Part shown: in pieces, positions 21,158-32,900 of the stretch | How the letters are laid out: each line of letters begins with the position of its first letter | How positions within the stretch are numbered: the first letter of the stretch is position 1 | NCBI GenBank assembly: GCA_024686215.1 | Contig: JAIBDN010000016.1 | Location: forward strand, 1-42,098 | Source of the DNA: Gammaproteobacteria bacterium | GTDB lineage: Bacteria; Pseudomonadota; Gammaproteobacteria; Pseudomonadales; Halieaceae | Length of the DNA: 42,098 nt | Reading direction: 5' to 3' | Notes under the pieces: generated by a model | The model's input: only the letters and a program-made list of their open reading frames with translations | Databases searched by the model: none | What the model was told of the DNA's origin: nothing | Made by a program: the position numbers and the translations under genes

Positions 21158-21317
21158 TTAAAGGAGAGGTAGCGGCAAAGACTAGGATAATTTTAAAAAT
21201 ACCCTATAAGCCTTTGAAATAAATAGTAAATTCGTTCACAATTGGTTCCTGCAATGAATCCAGTGGTGGCGCCATATCAGGCCTGGCCAGAACGCGCCTG
21301 TGAGGATAAGAAAACCC

Positions 21318-23633
21318 GTGCCAGAATCTACCAGTAGCGATAACTTCCTTGGTCCGCGACTGCGCGAGGGCGCCTTCATCGGCGTAACCGCTGTCTGTTT
21401 GTATCTATTGCTGGCGCTGATGACCTATAGCCCTCGCGACCCGGGCTGGTCGGCCACCGGCAGCGGCGCAAAAATAGCCAATATGTGCGGGCCGACAGGC
21501 GCCTGGATGGCCGATGTGTTCTTCTCCCTGGTGGGCTATGCGGCGTACCTTTTCCCCCTGTTACTGGCCTATCGCGCCGTTATTATCCTACTGGAACGCC
21601 ATCAGGATAAACATTTTGACTGGATGACTTTCGGTATTCGTGCGCTGGGACTGGTACTGGTGATGATTGCGGGCACCGCGTTGGCCTCAATGAACGACCT
21701 GGGTAACTCCGGGTTGCCCCAGGGTGCAGGCGGTATTCTTGGGCAGGCCATTGGCGACGGGTTTACCGTGGCGTTTAGTGCAGTCGGCAGTCGACTTATT
21801 CTGCTGGCAGTATTTCTGTTTGGTATGACCATCTTCACCGACCTGAGTTGGCTGCGGCTGATGGACAAGTTGGGGGCCTGGTTTCTTGCCACCTTTACCC
21901 GGGTTCGACTGTGGTGTAGAAAAACCCTGGATGACTTTCGCGACAAGCGCACGCGAGAGAAAGCGGTAGAGGCGCGCAAGGTGATAATCACCGAGCATGT
22001 TGAAAAGGAAAAGAAACGCAAACCGCCGAAAATCAAAGCATTTAAGGCGCGCGCAGAAAAGAGTGAGCGTGTTGAGAAAGAGAAGCAGCAGCCGCTGTTT
22101 GATGTGCCGGTGACTGGCGAGTTACCCGCGTTGGAATTACTGGACCAGCAAGTCAAGGACCCCACCCGTGGCTATTCGAAGGAGGCACTCGAAGGGCTCT
22201 CCAAGCTGCTGGAGCTGAAACTGGCCGACTTCGGGGTGACCGCTGAAGTCACCGCAGTGTATCCGGGGCCGGTCATTACCCGTTTTGAAATTCAGCCGGC
22301 AGCAGGGGTGAAAGTCTCGCGTATCTCCAATCTGGCTAAGGACCTGGCGCGCTCGCTGGCGGTCATCAGCGTGCGTGTTGTCGAGGTGATCCCGGGCAAG
22401 TCAGTGGTAGGTATCGAGATTCCCAATGAAGACAGGGAGGTGGTGAATTTCCGCGAGGTGCTGTCATCCAAAGCGTTTGATCAATCGAAATCGCCCCTGA
22501 CCCTGGCGTTGGGCCACGACATTTCAGGGCAGCCAGTGGTTGCTGACCTGGCCAAGATGCCGCATCTGTTGGTCGCTGGCACCACCGGCTCGGGCAAGTC
22601 GGTAGGTGTTAACGCCATGCTGCTGAGCTTGTTGTACAAGTCGGGTCCTGCAGATGTGCGCCTCATTCTGGTGGATCCCAAGATGCTGGAATTATCTGTG
22701 TATGACGGTATTCCACATTTGCTCACCCCGGTCATCACCGATATGAAAGACGCCGCCAACGGACTGCGCTGGTGCGTGGCCGAGATGGAGCGACGTTACA
22801 AACTGATGGCTTCGCTTGGGGTGCGTAATCTCGCTGGTTACAATCGTAAGGTCGAGGATGCTATCAAGGCCGGGGCACCCATCGCCGACCCGCTGTGGAC
22901 GCCGGATCCGATCTTCGCCGAGACTGACGAGGAGCAAACTGCCCCCACGCTGGACAAACTGCCCGGCATCGTCGTGGTGATCGACGAATTTGCCGACATG
23001 ATAATGATTGTCGGTAAGAAGGTGGAAGAATTAATTGCGCGTATCGCGCAGAAGGCCCGGGCCGCGGGTATTCACCTGATACTGGCCGCTCAGCGACCCT
23101 CAGTGGATGTGATTACCGGTCTGATCAAGGCCAACGTGCCCACGCGGATAGCCTTCCAGGTGTCTTCCAAGGTCGACTCACGCACCATTCTCGACCAGGG
23201 CGGTGCGGAACAGTTACTCGGCCACGGCGATATGCTGTACCTGCCGCCCGGAAGTGGCATGCCCAATCGGGTACACGGCGCCTTTTGTAGCGATGAGGAG
23301 GTGCACCGAGTCGTCGCCGACTGGAAACGTCGAGGCCAGCCCCTGTATATTGACGGGCTGCTGGACGAGGGCAGCAGTACCCCGGTAACCGCCGGCGAAC
23401 TGCAGTCCGGAGGGTCCAGCGGAGATGATGAAAGTGATGTTTTGTATGACGAAGCGATACATTACGTGACGCAGAGCCGTCGCGCTTCAATATCATCGGT
23501 ACAGCGCAAACTACGCATCGGTTACAATCGCGCAGCGCGCCTGATTGAGGCAATGGAAGCGGCCGGCGTGGTTACCGAGATGGGCAGTAACGGTCAGCGC
23601 GAGGTCCTTGCGCCACCGCCCCACGAAGAATGA
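21318..23633 (+). CDS. ftsK: DNA translocase FtsK
   Basis: This 771-aa septal DNA pump couples chromosome dimer resolution to division. The N-terminal domain (about 1-180) has four hydrophobic segments, followed by a short basic/charged linker. It lacks the very long Pro/Gln linker of E. coli FtsK and so resembles the Pseudomonas form. The motor has Walker A GTTGSGKS at 421-428 and Walker [11 protein letters not shown]. The C-terminal gamma winged helix ([20 protein letters not shown]...) recognises the polar DNA motif. The GTG at 21318 was chosen because GAGGA lies 11 nt upstream; an in-frame GTG at 21300 has no ribosome site. Confidence 0.96.
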   Translation: MPESTSSDNFLGPRLREGAFIGVTAVCLYLLLALMTYSPRDPGWSATGSGAKIANMCGPTGAWMADVFFSLVGYAAYLFPLLLAYRAVIILLERHQDKHFDWMTFGIRALGLVLVMIAGTALASMNDLGNSGLPQGAGGILGQAIGDGFTVAFSAVGSRLILLAVFLFGMTIFTDLSWLRLMDKLGAWFLATFTRVRLWCRKTLDDFRDKRTREKAVEARKVIITEHVEKEKKRKPPKIKAFKARAEKSERVEKEKQQPLFDVPVTGELPALELLDQQVKDPTRGYSKEALEGLSKLLELKLADFGVTAEVTAVYPGPVITRFEIQPAAGVKVSRISNLAKDLARSLAVISVRVVEVIPGKSVVGIEIPNEDREVVNFREVLSSKAFDQSKSPLTLALGHDISGQPVVADLAKMPHLLVAGTTGSGKSVGVNAMLLSLLYKSGPADVRLILVDPKMLELSVYDGIPHLLTPVITDMKDAANGLRWCVAEMERRYKLMASLGVRNLAGYNRKVEDAIKAGAPIADPLWTPDPIFAETDEEQTAPTLDKLPGIVVVIDEFADMIMIVGKKVEELIARIAQKARAAGIHLILAAQRPSVDVITGLIKANVPTRIAFQVSSKVDSRTILDQGGAEQLLGHGDMLYLPPGSGMPNRVHGAFCSDEEVHRVVADWKRRGQPLYIDGLLDEGSSTPVTAGELQSGGSSGDDESDVLYDEAIHYVTQSRRASISSVQRKLRIGYNRAARLIEAMEAAGVVTEMGSNGQREVLAPPPHEE

Positions 23634-23650
23634 ATTCAAACGGAAGCTGT

Positions 23651-24268
23651 ATGAAAAATGTCATGGGCCTGTGCACTCTCTGTGCACTGCTATTGTGCAG
23701 CCCACTGTACGCACAGGACGCCACCGATGCGTTGCTTGAAGCTCTGGACGGTATGCAGGATATCCAGGGCAAATTTATCCAGCGACAGTACACCGAGAAC
23801 GAGGTGCTTTTGGTGGAGTCCCGGGGCAATTTTCGCCTGCTGCGACCGGGCTATTTTTCCTGGGAAATTGATGCGCCCGACAGTCAGTTGATTATTGCTG
23901 ATCCAATTGCGGTATGGCATTACGATCGTGATCTGGAAACGGTCACTCGTCGCCCGTTGGCAGGCCAGGGCAATCTGTCTCCCTTGCAGGTGCTCGGTGG
24001 TGACGAGGCCGCTCTGCGCAAGGGCTATACCGTGACGGATGAAGGCGAGGGGATTTTCACCCTGACACCGCAGGCAGGCGACCCGGGTTTTCGGCACCTG
24101 GTGCTGCACTTGCGTGGGTTTCTGATCGCTAGCATGGAAATACGCGACAACCTCAACCAACGGGTAATAGTTGAGTTCAGTGAGTTGCAGGTTGATGGTG
24201 GGCTTACCCGGGAAGATTTTGCGTTCACGCCACCCGAGGGCGTGGATACTTTCTATTATGACCAATGA
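23651..24268 (+). CDS. lolA: Outer-membrane lipoprotein carrier protein LolA
   Basis: This 205-aa periplasmic chaperone carries lipoproteins from LolCDE to LolB. The first 21 or so residues form a signal peptide (Lys-Asn, then a hydrophobic [10 protein letters not shown] core and a SPLYA-Q cleavage site). The mature half-barrel shows [26 protein letters not shown] and a C-terminal [12 protein letters not shown]. The ATG at 23651 is chosen because it gives a normal signal peptide; an earlier ATG overlapping the ftsK stop would add seven polar residues. It lies 17 nt after ftsK and overlaps rarA by 11 nt. Confidence 0.95.
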   Translation: MKNVMGLCTLCALLLCSPLYAQDATDALLEALDGMQDIQGKFIQRQYTENEVLLVESRGNFRLLRPGYFSWEIDAPDSQLIIADPIAVWHYDRDLETVTRRPLAGQGNLSPLQVLGGDEAALRKGYTVTDEGEGIFTLTPQAGDPGFRHLVLHLRGFLIASMEIRDNLNQRVIVEFSELQVDGGLTREDFAFTPPEGVDTFYYDQ

Positions 24269-25622
24269 CGCCGGCCAGCCTAATCTGTTTGCCCCTGAAG
24301 GGGCTTCCACGGGCGCTTCAACCCTAAACCCGGCAGCCGGCGGTTACCAGCCACTGGCGGCGCGGCTACGCCCACTAAACCTGCAGCAATTCGCAGGGCA
24401 GCAACATATTCTGGCGCCCGGCAGGCCGCTGCGTCAGGCTATCGACAGCGGTCAATTGCACTCGATGATTTTCTGGGGGCCACCTGGTGTAGGAAAAACG
24501 ACTCTGGCCAGAATTGCCGCTGAAAGTGCCGACGCACATTTCCTGCAGCTATCTGCGGTGCTCTCTGGAGTCAAGGAAATCCGCGAGGCTATAGCGCAGG
24601 CGCGCCAATACAAGGCCCAGGGCCGAGACACCGTGTTATTTGTAGATGAGGTTCACCGCTTTAATAAATCGCAGCAGGACGCGTTCCTGCCCTACGTAGA
24701 GGACGGCACGCTGATTTTTGTCGGTGCTACCACCGAGAACCCGTCTTTCGAATTGAATAATGCACTGTTATCGCGGTCACGCGTTTACAAGCTGCGCGCG
24801 TTGGAGATGGCTGACATTGAAGCCGTTGTAGCACGTGGCTTAACTGCTCTGGAAGGTGAGGTCGCGGTCGACCCCGACTGTCTGACCCAGATAGCCAGCC
24901 AGGCCGATGGCGATGCCCGCCGCGCCCTGAACCTGCTGGAACTGGCGGCTGATTTGGCCGCAGACGGACGTATCACGCAGCACACGCTGGATGAATTACT
25001 ACAGGCATCTTTGCGTCGTTTCGACAAGGGTGGGGATGTATTTTACGACCAGATCAGTGCGCTGCATAAAGCGGTCAGGGGCAGCGCGCCGGATGCTGCG
25101 CTGTACTGGTTTTGCCGCATGCTGGATGGCGGCTGTGACCCGTTGTACATCGCCAGGCGCGTGGTGCGTATGGCCAGCGAAGACATAGGCAACGCCGATC
25201 CCAGGGCGCTGACCCTGTGCCTGGATGCGTGGCAGGTGCAGGAACGTCTGGGCAGCCCTGAGGGTGAGCTGGCTCTGGCGCAGGCGATTATTTACCTTGC
25301 CTGTGCCGCCAAGAGCAACGCGGTATACGCTGCCTATAAAGCGGCCAGGCAGGACGTGGAGCAGGGCGGCAGCCAGGAAGTGCCCCTGCACTTAAGAAAT
25401 GCGCCCACCCAACTGATGCAATCTATGGATCATGGTGCGGAATATCGTTACGCCCACGATGAAGAGGGCGGCTACGCTGCCGGTGAAAACTATTTCCCGG
25501 AGGCGCTGCGCGATCAGCAGTACTATCACCCGGTAGACCGTGGCCTGGAGCAGAAAATCAACGAGAAGCTGCAGTACCTGCGCGAACGCGACAAAACCAG
25601 TACAATACGCCGCTACGATTAA
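24258..25622 (+). CDS. rarA: Replication-associated recombination ATPase RarA (MgsA)
   Basis: This 454-aa AAA+ ATPase related to clamp-loader subunits acts at stalled replication forks and tetramerises through its C-terminal domain (E. coli 447 aa). Walker A GPPGVGKT is at residues 74-81 and Walker [20 protein letters not shown] is downstream, followed by the arginine-finger region [22 protein letters not shown] and [11 protein letters not shown] are nearly invariant family segments. The ATG at 24258 lies within the last 11 nt of lolA and has no strong Shine-Dalgarno, which points to translational coupling. Confidence 0.96.
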   Translation: MTNDAGQPNLFAPEGASTGASTLNPAAGGYQPLAARLRPLNLQQFAGQQHILAPGRPLRQAIDSGQLHSMIFWGPPGVGKTTLARIAAESADAHFLQLSAVLSGVKEIREAIAQARQYKAQGRDTVLFVDEVHRFNKSQQDAFLPYVEDGTLIFVGATTENPSFELNNALLSRSRVYKLRALEMADIEAVVARGLTALEGEVAVDPDCLTQIASQADGDARRALNLLELAADLAADGRITQHTLDELLQASLRRFDKGGDVFYDQISALHKAVRGSAPDAALYWFCRMLDGGCDPLYIARRVVRMASEDIGNADPRALTLCLDAWQVQERLGSPEGELALAQAIIYLACAAKSNAVYAAYKAARQDVEQGGSQEVPLHLRNAPTQLMQSMDHGAEYRYAHDEEGGYAAGENYFPEALRDQQYYHPVDRGLEQKINEKLQYLRERDKTSTIRRYD

Positions 25623-25650
25623 ACCAACTAGCCAAGACTCCGATCCACGC

Positions 25651-26028
25651 ATGAAATACCTGATTTTTATCGCCCTGGGGGGCGCTTCCGGTGCAGTGTC
25701 CCGCTATCTGCTAGCCAACTGGGTGCATAGCATGTGGGAGGGTAAGCTGCCCCTGGGTACCTTGTTCGTTAATATGTTTGGTTCGTTTGCCATAGGAGTG
25801 GTTTTTGTCCTGGTGGTAGAGCGCCAGTTGATTCACCCGGATTGGCGTGGCGTATTGATGGTGGGCTTTCTCGGTGCTTTTACCACCTTTTCGACCTTCT
25901 CCCTGGAGACTATCAGTCTGCTGGAGGCGGGCCACCTGATGGTCGCTCTGGGTTATATGCTGGCCAGTACCGTGTTGTGTGTGGTGATGGCGGGCCTGGC
26001 GGTACAGGTTACCCGCTTTATAGTCTAG
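25651..26028 (+). CDS. crcB: Fluoride channel FluC/CrcB
   Basis: This 125-aa inner-membrane protein has four predicted hydrophobic segments and should form a dual-topology dimer that exports fluoride. The signature elements GGASGAVSRY at the N-terminus, GTLFVNMFGSF in the second helix and GFLGAFTTFSTFSLE (the Phe-box and Na-site region) are intact. The ATG lies 28 nt after rarA. I see no fluoride-riboswitch-like element in the short gap, so the gene probably depends on the operon. The rarA-crcB-serS order recurs in Gammaproteobacteria. Confidence 0.95.
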   Translation: MKYLIFIALGGASGAVSRYLLANWVHSMWEGKLPLGTLFVNMFGSFAIGVVFVLVVERQLIHPDWRGVLMVGFLGAFTTFSTFSLETISLLEAGHLMVALGYMLASTVLCVVMAGLAVQVTRFIV

Positions 26029-26032
26029 CTAG

Positions 26033-27391
<1,359 letters not shown>

Positions 27392-27395
27392 TATT

Positions 27396-28778
27396 TTGCA
27401 ATATTTACCCGTATGCCTGAAGCTCAAAGACACCCCGGTGGTGCTGGTGGGCGGTGGGACGGTGGCCACACGCAAGGCACGCTTGCTGTTGCGTGCTGGC
27501 GCCAACCTGACGGTTGTAAGCCCCAAGATTACCACGGAACTGGAGGATGCTCTGCTTGAGAGTGGCGGCGTCTGGCAACAGTCTGAGTATACAGAAACCG
27601 ATGTGCACGGTAAGAAACTGGTGATTGCAGCCACCCCGAACAGTCAGGTTAACCAGCGAGTGCACGATGACGCCACTGCCTTGTCGCTGCCGGTTAACGT
27701 GGTGGATAACCCCGCGCTGTGTACATTTATATTTCCCTCTATCATTGACCGTGACCCGATCATTATCGCTGTCTCCAGCAGCGGGCAAAGCCCGGTACTG
27801 GCGCGCATACTGCGGCGCAAGATTGAGGCGATGGTACCGGCGGCCTATGGGCGCCTGGCGCGCTTTGCCGGGGGTTTGCGCCAGACGGTGAAACAGGCTG
27901 TTCCCGAGGAGAGCCCGCGCCGCCTGTTCTGGGAAAGTGTTATGGAAGGCAGTGTCGCTGAGCAGGTTCTGGCTGGTCGTGAGGATGCTGCGCGAGAAGA
28001 GCTGTTGCAGCGCCTGCAGGACACCGAGTCGCTGCACTCCGGCGAAGTCTACCTTATAGGGGCCGGGCCGGGAGACCCTGATTTACTCACCTTCAAGGCC
28101 GCACGGCTACTGCAGTGCGCAGACGTAGTGTTATACGATCGCCTGGTTGCCCCGGCGATAGTGGATATGGCACGCAGGGATGCCCAGCGTATTTACGTAG
28201 GTAAGAGACGTGCGGAGCATGCGGTGCCGCAGGGGGATATTAACCAGTTATTGCTCGATCTTGCCCTGCAGGGCAAGCGGATTGCCCGACTCAAGGGCGG
28301 TGACCCGTTTATATTCGGACGTGGTGGAGAAGAGATCGAGTTGCTGGCGCAGCATCAAGTGCCGTTCCAGGTGGTGCCGGGGATTACCGCCGGCAGCGGC
28401 GCTGCATGTTATGCGGGCATCCCGTTGACCCACCGGGATCACGCGCAGTCGGTGCGCTTTGTCGCCGGTTATCTCAAGGATGACACGGTAGATCATGACT
28501 GGAATAGCTTCCAGTCACCCAGCGAAACACTGGTGTTCTATATGGGTTTGATGGGCCTGCCTATAATCTGTGAGCAATTGCAGGCACATGGCCGGGCAGC
28601 CGACACACCGGTGGCACTGATAGAGCGAGCCACACTGCTGGAGCAACGTGTATTGCGCGGCACACTGGCGACCATGGCAGACATAGTACAGCGGGAGCAG
28701 CCCACGGCACCTACGCTGATTATCGTGGGTGACGTGGTGCGTTTACAGGAAGATTTGTCCTGGTTTGGCGAGGCCTGA
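27396..28778 (+). CDS. cysG: Siroheme synthase CysG (trifunctional)
   Basis: This 460-aa fusion converts uroporphyrinogen III to siroheme, the cofactor of sulfite and nitrite reductases. The N-terminal dehydrogenase/ferrochelatase (about 1-150) has the NAD loop [15 protein letters not shown] and the bifunctional active-site residues D104 and S128, at the E. coli numbers. The C-terminal SAM uroporphyrinogen methyltransferase (about 215-457) has [28 protein letters not shown] and GIPLTHRD. The start is inferred as TTG at 27396, because it yields MQYLPV aligned with the family N-terminus and no ATG or GTG is suitably placed. It lies 4 nt after serS. Confidence 0.94.
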   Translation: MQYLPVCLKLKDTPVVLVGGGTVATRKARLLLRAGANLTVVSPKITTELEDALLESGGVWQQSEYTETDVHGKKLVIAATPNSQVNQRVHDDATALSLPVNVVDNPALCTFIFPSIIDRDPIIIAVSSSGQSPVLARILRRKIEAMVPAAYGRLARFAGGLRQTVKQAVPEESPRRLFWESVMEGSVAEQVLAGREDAAREELLQRLQDTESLHSGEVYLIGAGPGDPDLLTFKAARLLQCADVVLYDRLVAPAIVDMARRDAQRIYVGKRRAEHAVPQGDINQLLLDLALQGKRIARLKGGDPFIFGRGGEEIELLAQHQVPFQVVPGITAGSGAACYAGIPLTHRDHAQSVRFVAGYLKDDTVDHDWNSFQSPSETLVFYMGLMGLPIICEQLQAHGRAADTPVALIERATLLEQRVLRGTLATMADIVQREQPTAPTLIIVGDVVRLQEDLSWFGEA

Positions 28779-28785
28779 TATGGAC

Positions 28786-30894
28786 TTAGTCTTCTTCGTC
28801 GCTGTGAGCGGCGAAACGCTGCTGCTTGATTAGCAGGGCATCGACCAGCACATTACCAGCTTCCATCAGCAACACATCATCCTTGGGGTCCTGTTCTTCC
28901 GCTGCGGATTCCAGCTCGGCGTCTTCGTCAGATTCTTCCTCGTCTTCTTCATCCAGCGAGGTGAGCAATTCCTCGCCCTTGGCCTTGCGGCGCTTGTTCT
29001 CAATAAGCAGCGCTTTCGCTTCCTGACTTTCGCGCAGTTCCACCCGCGCAGTTTCCTGCAGCGGTAATTCGCTAATGTCCCGCGCCTGTTGGGCCAGTGC
29101 AATCTGGTCTTGCAGGTAAATAAAGTCCGGGTTTTTCTCACTGCGTTCCTGGAACAACGTTGTCAGTTTGGGGAGCACTGTAGACAGGTCGTTGTAGCGG
29201 TGATGGCGTACCGAGTTTATCTGGTCCCAGTTGAGAGCGTGATCCAGGGCGCTTTCACCAATTTCTTCATGGTCATAAATGGTGGGGAAGGCGAGGTCGG
29301 GAACCACGCCGCGGTGCTGTGTGCTGTCGCCGGAAATACGGTAAAACTTACTCTCGGTGATTTTCAGCTGGCCCTCGGTGAGCGGAATCAGTGTTTGCAC
29401 AGTGCCTTTGCCAAAGGAGCTATCCCCCACGATTATCCCCCGTTGGTAGTCCTGTATGGCACCGGCAAAAATTTCTGAAGCGGAGGCGCTCAGGCGGTTA
29501 ACCATTACGGCCAGCGGGCCCTCATAGTAATCGCTCTTAAGTCGTTTGCCGTCACGCCACACGCGACGCGAGGAGTGACGTATCTGCACGGTGGGGCCGT
29601 ATTCTATAAACAGCCCGGTGAGTTCGTTGGCTTCCTGCAGGGAACCACCACCATTATTGCGCAGATCCACTACCAGGCCGTCTACACCTTCTTCCTGTAG
29701 CTCCTCCAGAAGTTTGCGTACGTCGCGGGTAGTGCTTTTGTAGTCCTTGTCACCGCGGCGCATGGCGTCGAAGTCGATGTAAAACGCTGGAATATCGATA
29801 ACCCCAATCTTGATGACTTCCTCGCCATTGGGTATTTCCAGAATTTTCTTTTGCGCCGACTGTTCTTCCAGCTTCACCTCGTTGCGAACAATGGTAATGA
29901 TCTTGCGTTGGTCGGTAGCCTTGGATTTACCAGGAATGACTTCCAGGCGCACCGTAGAATCTTTGGGGCCGCGAATCAGTTCCACCACCTCGTCCAGGCG
30001 CCAGCCGATCACATCCTCGATAGCACCGTCCTCATCCTGGCCAACACCGACAATACGATCAGAGGGGCGCAGTTCCCCTTGCTTGTCTGCCGGTCCTTTC
30101 GCTACCAGGCGGGTTACTTTGGTGTATTCATCTTCCAGCTGCAGAACTGCACCTATTCCCTCCAGGGACAGGCTCATATTGATGTTGAAGTTCTCTGAAC
30201 GCCGTGGTGACAAGTAATTGGTGTGTGGGTCGTACAAGCCGGTCAGGGCATTGGCGTAAATCTGGAACACGTCCTGGCTGTTGTACTGCTTAACTCGCTT
30301 TAACTGGTTGCGGTAGCGCTTTTCCAGAGTAGATGCCAGCTCATCTTCAGACTTTTCCGCTAACTTAAGGCTGAGCACCTGATTCTTGATCTGCTTGCGC
30401 CAGCGATCATCCAGTTCTTTGCTGGTTGTCGCCCAGTCGCGATCTTCCACATCCAGGGTGATGCTTTCATCAATACTGAAATCCATGGCCGGCACAGATT
30501 CGGGAAGTTGCTCCAGCACTCGCTCCAGGCGTGCCTCCAGGCGCTCCTGGAAGCGATTGAAGATAATGAATCCGGCGTCGAGGTCACCTTTGGGCAGTTG
30601 CTCGTCCATCACCGATCGGTATTGTTCAAATTCTTCCAGGTCAGACGCCAGAAAAAACATCTTGCCGCCGTCGAGGCTATCGACATAGGCATCCAGATGC
30701 TGTGAGGAGAAGCTATTGTCATATTTCAGCTTGGCGTAGTGGCGCTCCTCAAGCTGCTCTATGAGCTCTACCATGGTGCTGCGCTGACTGTCGCTATACT
30801 CGATCAGCGACCAGGCCGGTGCTGAAAAAGGACCTATAAGGGCGAGAGAGAGAGTCAGCGTCAGCGCTGCCCTGATGTGACTGAATGCATTCAA
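28786..30894 (-). CDS. prc: Tail-specific C-terminal protease Prc (Tsp)
   Basis: This 702-aa periplasmic serine protease trims C-termini of envelope proteins and degrades SsrA-tagged and misfolded ones. An N-terminal signal peptide (about 1-28, ending SAPAWS) is followed by the N-terminal domain, a PDZ domain (about 235-325) and the S41 protease fold with catalytic S471 (NRLSASASE) and K496 (SFGKGTVQ), 25 residues apart as in E. coli. The start is TTG, since no ATG or GTG in frame would preserve the signal peptide. Near the C-terminus there is a strongly acidic stretch (about 645-680). Its stop faces cysG at 7-nt distance. Confidence 0.95.
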   Translation of the reverse strand: MNAFSHIRAALTLTLSLALIGPFSAPAWSLIEYSDSQRSTMVELIEQLEERHYAKLKYDNSFSSQHLDAYVDSLDGGKMFFLASDLEEFEQYRSVMDEQLPKGDLDAGFIIFNRFQERLEARLERVLEQLPESVPAMDFSIDESITLDVEDRDWATTSKELDDRWRKQIKNQVLSLKLAEKSEDELASTLEKRYRNQLKRVKQYNSQDVFQIYANALTGLYDPHTNYLSPRRSENFNINMSLSLEGIGAVLQLEDEYTKVTRLVAKGPADKQGELRPSDRIVGVGQDEDGAIEDVIGWRLDEVVELIRGPKDSTVRLEVIPGKSKATDQRKIITIVRNEVKLEEQSAQKKILEIPNGEEVIKIGVIDIPAFYIDFDAMRRGDKDYKSTTRDVRKLLEELQEEGVDGLVVDLRNNGGGSLQEANELTGLFIEYGPTVQIRHSSRRVWRDGKRLKSDYYEGPLAVMVNRLSASASEIFAGAIQDYQRGIIVGDSSFGKGTVQTLIPLTEGQLKITESKFYRISGDSTQHRGVVPDLAFPTIYDHEEIGESALDHALNWDQINSVRHHRYNDLSTVLPKLTTLFQERSEKNPDFIYLQDQIALAQQARDISELPLQETARVELRESQEAKALLIENKRRKAKGEELLTSLDEEDEEESDEDAELESAAEEQDPKDDVLLMEAGNVLVDALLIKQQRFAAHSDEED

Positions 30895-31199
30895 AATGAG
30901 TAGTACCTGATTAACGCGTAATCGCTAAGTGTAACGCCCTGAGGCGAGGGATAAAACAGTGCTGCTGTATAGATTCGTTTTACAGCCAAAAGTTCGCGGT
31001 TCAAGAGAATAGTGTTTACCGCGCTCGCAGCATAAGCAATCTGCAAAAAATGAGCAATAACAAAGAGATAAAAATGATACCTTATTTTGAATCAAGCTTT
31101 AATGCGCACAAACATGGGCGCTCAATCTTGTCATTTTGCCTCGGGAGGTGCTTACTTGGGGTCACATCCAAGCAATAAATCGCCTTAAGGGGAACGAAT
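30895..31199. other. Intergenic region between prc and a small lipoprotein gene (305 bp)
   Basis: This AT-richer spacer separates divergent genes and must hold both promoters. Toward the lipoprotein, TTGTCA (31128-31133) with a weak CTTACT (31151-31156) at 17-nt spacing is the best sigma-70 candidate. A small CTTGG/CCAAG hairpin lies at about 31154-31171. A 34-codon frame from ATG 31074 to 31178 lacks a good ribosome site and is not called. No RNA gene or operator is evident. Confidence 0.4.
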
Positions 31200-31577
31200 A
31201 TGAAGCAAATAGCACTCGCCTGTATGCTGGTTTTAGTGGCTGCTTGCGGCACTACTGACAGTCAGTTGCAGCAAAGTGGACACGCGCAGGGCTATATCAC
31301 CGGCTTTCACGATGGTCGGCACAGTGGCATGCAGGAGCAGGGCAACAATTTCGAGCACTATATCCGCGATCATGAGCGCTACAGCAGCGACCCGGAATAT
31401 AAAGCCGGCTGGGATGAGGGCGAGGCAGAGGGCATCAAACTGCAAGCACAGGCCACGGCCATTGGCGCAGGTGCGGCGGCGGGGATGACCGCGGACAAGC
31501 ACAACGACGGTGATCGCGCGGCAAAGAAAGCGCTTAAGCATACCGATACCTCGGGTCTGGAGAACCTGGGTAAGTAA
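31200..31577 (+). CDS. Small putative lipoprotein with Gly/Asp-rich periodic pattern
   Basis: This 125-aa protein has a lipoprotein signal peptide with lipobox V13-A-A-C16. The mature part begins with polar residues, then shows spaced glycines and acidic-aromatic pairs (GYITGFHDGRHSG, YKAGWDEGEAEG), then an Ala/Gly-rich segment and a charged tail. I recognise no named family; the GF.DG and GW.EG spacing suggests a repeated helix-packing unit. A strong ribosome site (AGGGG about 7 nt from ATG) supports expression. There is no Asp at mature position 2, so outer-membrane sorting is plausible. It stands alone between prc and a P450 gene. Confidence 0.8.
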   Translation: MKQIALACMLVLVAACGTTDSQLQQSGHAQGYITGFHDGRHSGMQEQGNNFEHYIRDHERYSSDPEYKAGWDEGEAEGIKLQAQATAIGAGAAAGMTADKHNDGDRAAKKALKHTDTSGLENLGK

Positions 31578-31661
31578 GGCAGGGCGACTGGCCTATCCTC
31601 AATGCTCGTCTATGCTTAGGGCATAACAAAAATGCATTAATTGCCATGGAGGCACACACCA

Positions 31662-32900
31662 ATGAATATTGCTGCAACGGGTATACCCGATCCTTATAGC
31701 CTGAACCTGGACGACCTGGATCCTTCCGATCCGGCGTTATTCGAGCAGCAGGCCCATTGGGACTATTTCAGGCGTTTACGTGACGAGGATCCGGTGCACT
31801 ATGTGACAGCTGGTGAGTTCGGCGCCTACTGGTCAGTTACCAAATTTGACGACATCGTGTTTGTCGATTCTCACCACGACCTGTTTTCCTCAGAACCATC
31901 CATCGCTATTGGCGAATCGAATATTGATTTTGAGCCGCCTATGTTCATCGCCATGGATCCGCCCAAACACGATGCAGAGCGCAAGGCGGTGATGCCCGCG
32001 GTCGCCCCACAACGACTGGTGGAGCTGGAGGACCTGATCCGTTCACGGGTTATCGAAGTTCTGGATGAACTGCCCGTTGGTGAAGAGTTTAACTGGGTCG
32101 ATAAAGTCTCTATTGAACTGACCACGCGCATGCTGGCAACCCTTTTCGATTTTCCCTATGAACAGCGCAGCAAGCTGACCTATTGGTCAGATGTGGCGGT
32201 GTCCGGCCCTAGCGCTGGCGGAATGATCGAAGAAGAAGAACGCAAGAGAATTCTGACAGAGGAGTGCCTGGTTTTTTTCAATGACCTGTGGCGGGAAAGA
32301 GCAGAGCAACCGGGCGGCTCCGATTTTATCTCTATGCTGGCGCACGACCCGGCCACCCGCGACATGGAGCCCATGGAGTTTCTCGGCAACCTGATCTTGC
32401 TGATTGTCGGGGGCAATGACACCACCCGTAACTCCATGACTGGCAGTGTGCTGGCACTGGATAAGAATCCGCAGGAGTTCGCCAAATTGAAGAGTAACGC
32501 GTCACTGATACCGTCTATGGTGTGTGAGGTGATTCGCTGGCAGACACCGCTGGCTCATATGCGGCGTATCGCCACAGAAGACGTGGAGTTAGGCGGAAAA
32601 ACCATCAAAAAAGGCGATCGTGTTGTTATGTGGTATGTGTCGGGCAACCGCGACGAAGACGCCATAGAACACCCGGACGAGTTCATCATTGATCGCGAGA
32701 ACCCGCGCAAGCATGTTTCCTTCGGCTTTGGGATTCACCGCTGCATGGGCAACCGTCTGGCGGAATTACAGTTGAAAATACTCTGGGAAGAGATTCTGGA
32801 GAGGTTCGAGCGCATCGAAGTCAGCGGAGAGCCGGTTCGCGTGCACTCGAATTTTGTGATGGGCTATAAAGACCTGCCCGTTATTCTGCACGCCCTATAG
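31662..32900 (+). CDS. Cytochrome P450 of the CYP153 family (alkane/fatty-acid terminal hydroxylase)
   Basis: This 412-aa soluble bacterial P450 has the I-helix GGNDTTRNSMTG, the ExxR motif in EVIRWQTPLAHMRR, and the heme-ligand loop FGFGIHRCMGNRLAE with C361. The segments MFIAMDPPKHDAERK, MLATLFDFP, FIIDRENPRKH and the near-complete ILLIVGGNDTTRNS block match recalled CYP153A enzymes, which hydroxylate the terminal carbon of medium-chain alkanes and fatty acids. It would need a ferredoxin and ferredoxin reductase; neither is encoded in the window. The ATG at 31662 has GGAGG at 9-nt spacing and was preferred over an in-frame ATG 21 nt upstream. The stop overlaps that of the convergent acyl-CoA synthetase gene. 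Confidence 0.88.
   Translation: MNIAATGIPDPYSLNLDDLDPSDPALFEQQAHWDYFRRLRDEDPVHYVTAGEFGAYWSVTKFDDIVFVDSHHDLFSSEPSIAIGESNIDFEPPMFIAMDPPKHDAERKAVMPAVAPQRLVELEDLIRSRVIEVLDELPVGEEFNWVDKVSIELTTRMLATLFDFPYEQRSKLTYWSDVAVSGPSAGGMIEEEERKRILTEECLVFFNDLWRERAEQPGGSDFISMLAHDPATRDMEPMEFLGNLILLIVGGNDTTRNSMTGSVLALDKNPQEFAKLKSNASLIPSMVCEVIRWQTPLAHMRRIATEDVELGGKTIKKGDRVVMWYVSGNRDEDAIEHPDEFIIDRENPRKHVSFGFGIHRCMGNRLAELQLKILWEEILERFERIEVSGEPVRVHSNFVMGYKDLPVILHAL

Noticed and set aside
31074..31178. 34-codon frame in the prc-lipoprotein spacer
   Set aside because: Weak ribosome site, no recognisable composition, and a likely promoter lies inside it.
31600..31640. TATGC/GCATA hairpin before the CYP153 gene
   Set aside because: The stem has only 5 bp and no T-run, so it is too weak to call as a terminator.
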